Origin: an uncultured Oscillospiraceae bacterium
Lineage (GTDB): Bacteria > Bacillota > Clostridia > Oscillospirales > Acutalibacteraceae
Direction: 5' to 3'
Assembly: GCA_900543795.1 (NCBI GenBank)
Contig: UQSH01000011.1
Location: forward strand, 1-44,110
Length of the DNA stretch: 44,110 nt
The position numbers were made by a program, and so were the translations under genes. Below are positions 42,966-44,110 of this stretch, in pieces (the first letter of the stretch is position 1; each line of letters begins with the position of its first letter). The notes beneath the pieces were generated by a model that made no database searches, was not told the origin of the DNA, and saw only the letters and a program-made list of their open reading frames with translations.

Positions 42966-43991
42966 ATGTCAGAAGCAAAGCTTTATCATCAGTCCGACTG
43001 CAACCTTGACTATCTTGCAGGTCAAAAGATTGCAATCATCGGCTACGGCTCACAGGGCCACGCACACGCACTTAACTTAAAGGAATCAGGCTGCGATGTT
43101 ATTATCGGTCTTTACGAGGGAAGCAAATCCTGGGCAAAGGCTGAAAAGCAGGGCTTTAAGGTTTACACAACCGCAGAGGCTGCAAAGCAGGCTGATATCA
43201 TTATGATTCTTATTAACGATGAGCTTCAAGCAGATGTTTATAAAAACGAGATTGAGCCATATCTTGAAGAAGGCAATATGCTTATGTTCGCTCACGGCTT
43301 CAACATTCATTTCGGCTGTATCAAGCCGCCTAAGTTTGTTGATGTAACAATGATTGCTCCAAAAGCACCCGGCCACACAGTTCGTTCAGAATATCAGGCA
43401 GGCAAAGGAACTCCTTGCCTTGTTGCAGTTGAGCAGGATGCAAGCGGCCACGCTCTTGATAAGGCTCTTGCTTATGCTCTCGGTATCGGCGGCGCAAGAG
43501 CAGGCGTTCTTGAAACAACATTCAGAACAGAAACAGAAACAGACCTCTTCGGCGAGCAGGCAGTTCTTTGCGGCGGCGTTTGCGCTCTTATGCAGGCAGG
43601 CTTTGAAACTCTTTGCGAGGCAGGCTACGATCCGAGAAACGCTTACTTTGAGTGTATCCACGAAATGAAGTTGATTGTTGACCTTATCTATCAATCAGGC
43701 TTTGCAGGAATGAGATACTCAATCTCAAACACTGCTGAATACGGCGACTACATCACAGGCCCGAAGATTGTTACTGCTGAAACAAAGAAGGCTATGAAGC
43801 AGATTCTTTCAGATATTCAGGACGGTTCATTCGCAAAAGAATTCCTTCTTGATATGAGCCCGGCAGGCCGCCAGGTTCACTTCAAGGCTATGAGAAAGCT
43901 TGCTTCCGAGCATCCGTCAGAGGCGGTTGGCGAAGAGGTTCGCAAGCTTTACAGCTGGAACGACGAAAACGAAAAGCTTATCAACAACTGA
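42966..43991 (+). CDS. ilvC: Ketol-acid reductoisomerase
   Basis: This 341-aa class I enzyme should convert acetolactate or acetohydroxybutyrate to dihydroxy acids in valine, leucine and isoleucine synthesis, with NAD(P)H and magnesium. The dinucleotide motif is GYGSQGHAHALNLKESG, followed by IGLYEGSKSW, a cofactor-selecting segment. The metal-binding part shows ETDLFGEQAVLCGG (Asp and Glu) and CIHEMKLIVDLIYQSG. GGAGG lies eight bases before the ATG. Codons are mostly AAG, CTT and GTT, typical of a strongly expressed gene. It has its own promoter and a terminator-like hairpin after it. No ilvB, ilvD or leu gene is in the window. Confidence 0.97.
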   Translation: MSEAKLYHQSDCNLDYLAGQKIAIIGYGSQGHAHALNLKESGCDVIIGLYEGSKSWAKAEKQGFKVYTTAEAAKQADIIMILINDELQADVYKNEIEPYLEEGNMLMFAHGFNIHFGCIKPPKFVDVTMIAPKAPGHTVRSEYQAGKGTPCLVAVEQDASGHALDKALAYALGIGGARAGVLETTFRTETETDLFGEQAVLCGGVCALMQAGFETLCEAGYDPRNAYFECIHEMKLIVDLIYQSGFAGMRYSISNTAEYGDYITGPKIVTAETKKAMKQILSDIQDGSFAKEFLLDMSPAGRQVHFKAMRKLASEHPSEAVGEEVRKLYSWNDENEKLINN

Positions 43992-44009
43992 TAAATACAT
44001 AAGTTAATT

Positions 44010-44038
44010 AAGCCCTCGGAATAATTTTCCGAGGGCTT
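44010..44038 (+). terminator. Hairpin after ilvC, no T-run
   Basis: AAGCCCTCGGAA and its complement pair perfectly (12 bp) around a five-base loop 18 bases after the ilvC stop. Only TT then CGGC follows, so termination would be weak or need another factor. Confidence 0.6.
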
Positions 44039-44043
44039 CGGCA

Positions 44044-44074
44044 TGTAGAAAAAGCCAAATTACAGATTTCTACA
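44044..44074. repeat. Inverted repeat near the window edge
   Basis: TGTAGAAA and TTTCTACA form an 8-bp inverted repeat with a 15-base gap. It may be part of a larger element running past the window end; too little is visible to name it. Confidence 0.3.
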
Positions 44075-44110
44075 CGCTGTGAGACTTTGAGAAATGGAGC
44101 TGAATTTCGT

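Overview
The window looks like a chromosomal segment of a low-to-moderate GC, Gram-positive anaerobe of the class Clostridia, most likely an Oscillospiraceae/Ruminococcaceae-type gut bacterium. The grounds are strong AGGAGG-type ribosome sites, tightly packed operons, Firmicutes-style tyrA-aroB-aroA-aroC-pheA order, dockerin/cohesin-like secreted proteins, GH27 and GH28 glycosidases, a small multi-drug export family protein and a DUF815 ATPase. Class is fairly safe; genus is not.

Layout. (1) 1-8640, minus strand: one eight-gene operon, tyrA-aroB-aroA-aroC-pheA followed by a VTT membrane protein, galactokinase and a diacylglycerol-kinase-like lipid kinase. It takes 3-dehydroquinate formation, EPSP, chorismate, phenylpyruvate and the prephenate branch to tyrosine, but the DAHP synthase, aroD, aroE and aroK genes are not in this window. 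(2) 8680-11706: a cytoplasmic GH28 glycosidase and a FAD-dependent dehydrogenase, transcribed divergently from promoters whose -35 boxes overlap. (3) 11714-12790: a RAYT transposase surrounded, and itself invaded, by REP-type palindromes that covary to keep their hairpins. (4) 12927-31942: a 19-kb extracellular locus. On the minus strand lie a 2152-aa secreted protein with a C-terminal dockerin, a 373-aa cohesin-Ig-dockerin protein, a 1047-aa protein with cohesin-like and Cys-rich repeats, and a 35-aa peptide gene. Divergent on the plus strand is a 2400-aa secreted helical-repeat protein. Both halves have good promoters and structured leaders in the 770-bp gap. (5) 32129-36404: a plus-strand operon encoding a pyrophosphatase-like/Nudix fusion, a small multi-drug export family membrane protein, an NTP_transf_5 nucleotidyltransferase and a membrane-anchored GH27 alpha-galactosidase with an inserted beta domain. 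(6) 36439-40539: a minus-strand response regulator, histidine kinase and HtrA protease operon, split by a 275-bp MITE with TA target duplication that supplies the stop codon of the kinase. (7) 40760-end: a DUF815 AAA ATPase, a FadR/GntR regulator and ketol-acid reductoisomerase ilvC. A 13-bp motif lies between the -35 and -10 boxes of both the regulator and the ilvC promoters.

The most novel parts are the surface locus with its mini cohesin/dockerin parts and two giant divergent repeat proteins, the REP-containing leaderless RAYT, and the MITE in the two-component operon. All calls come from reading the sequence; no searches were run.
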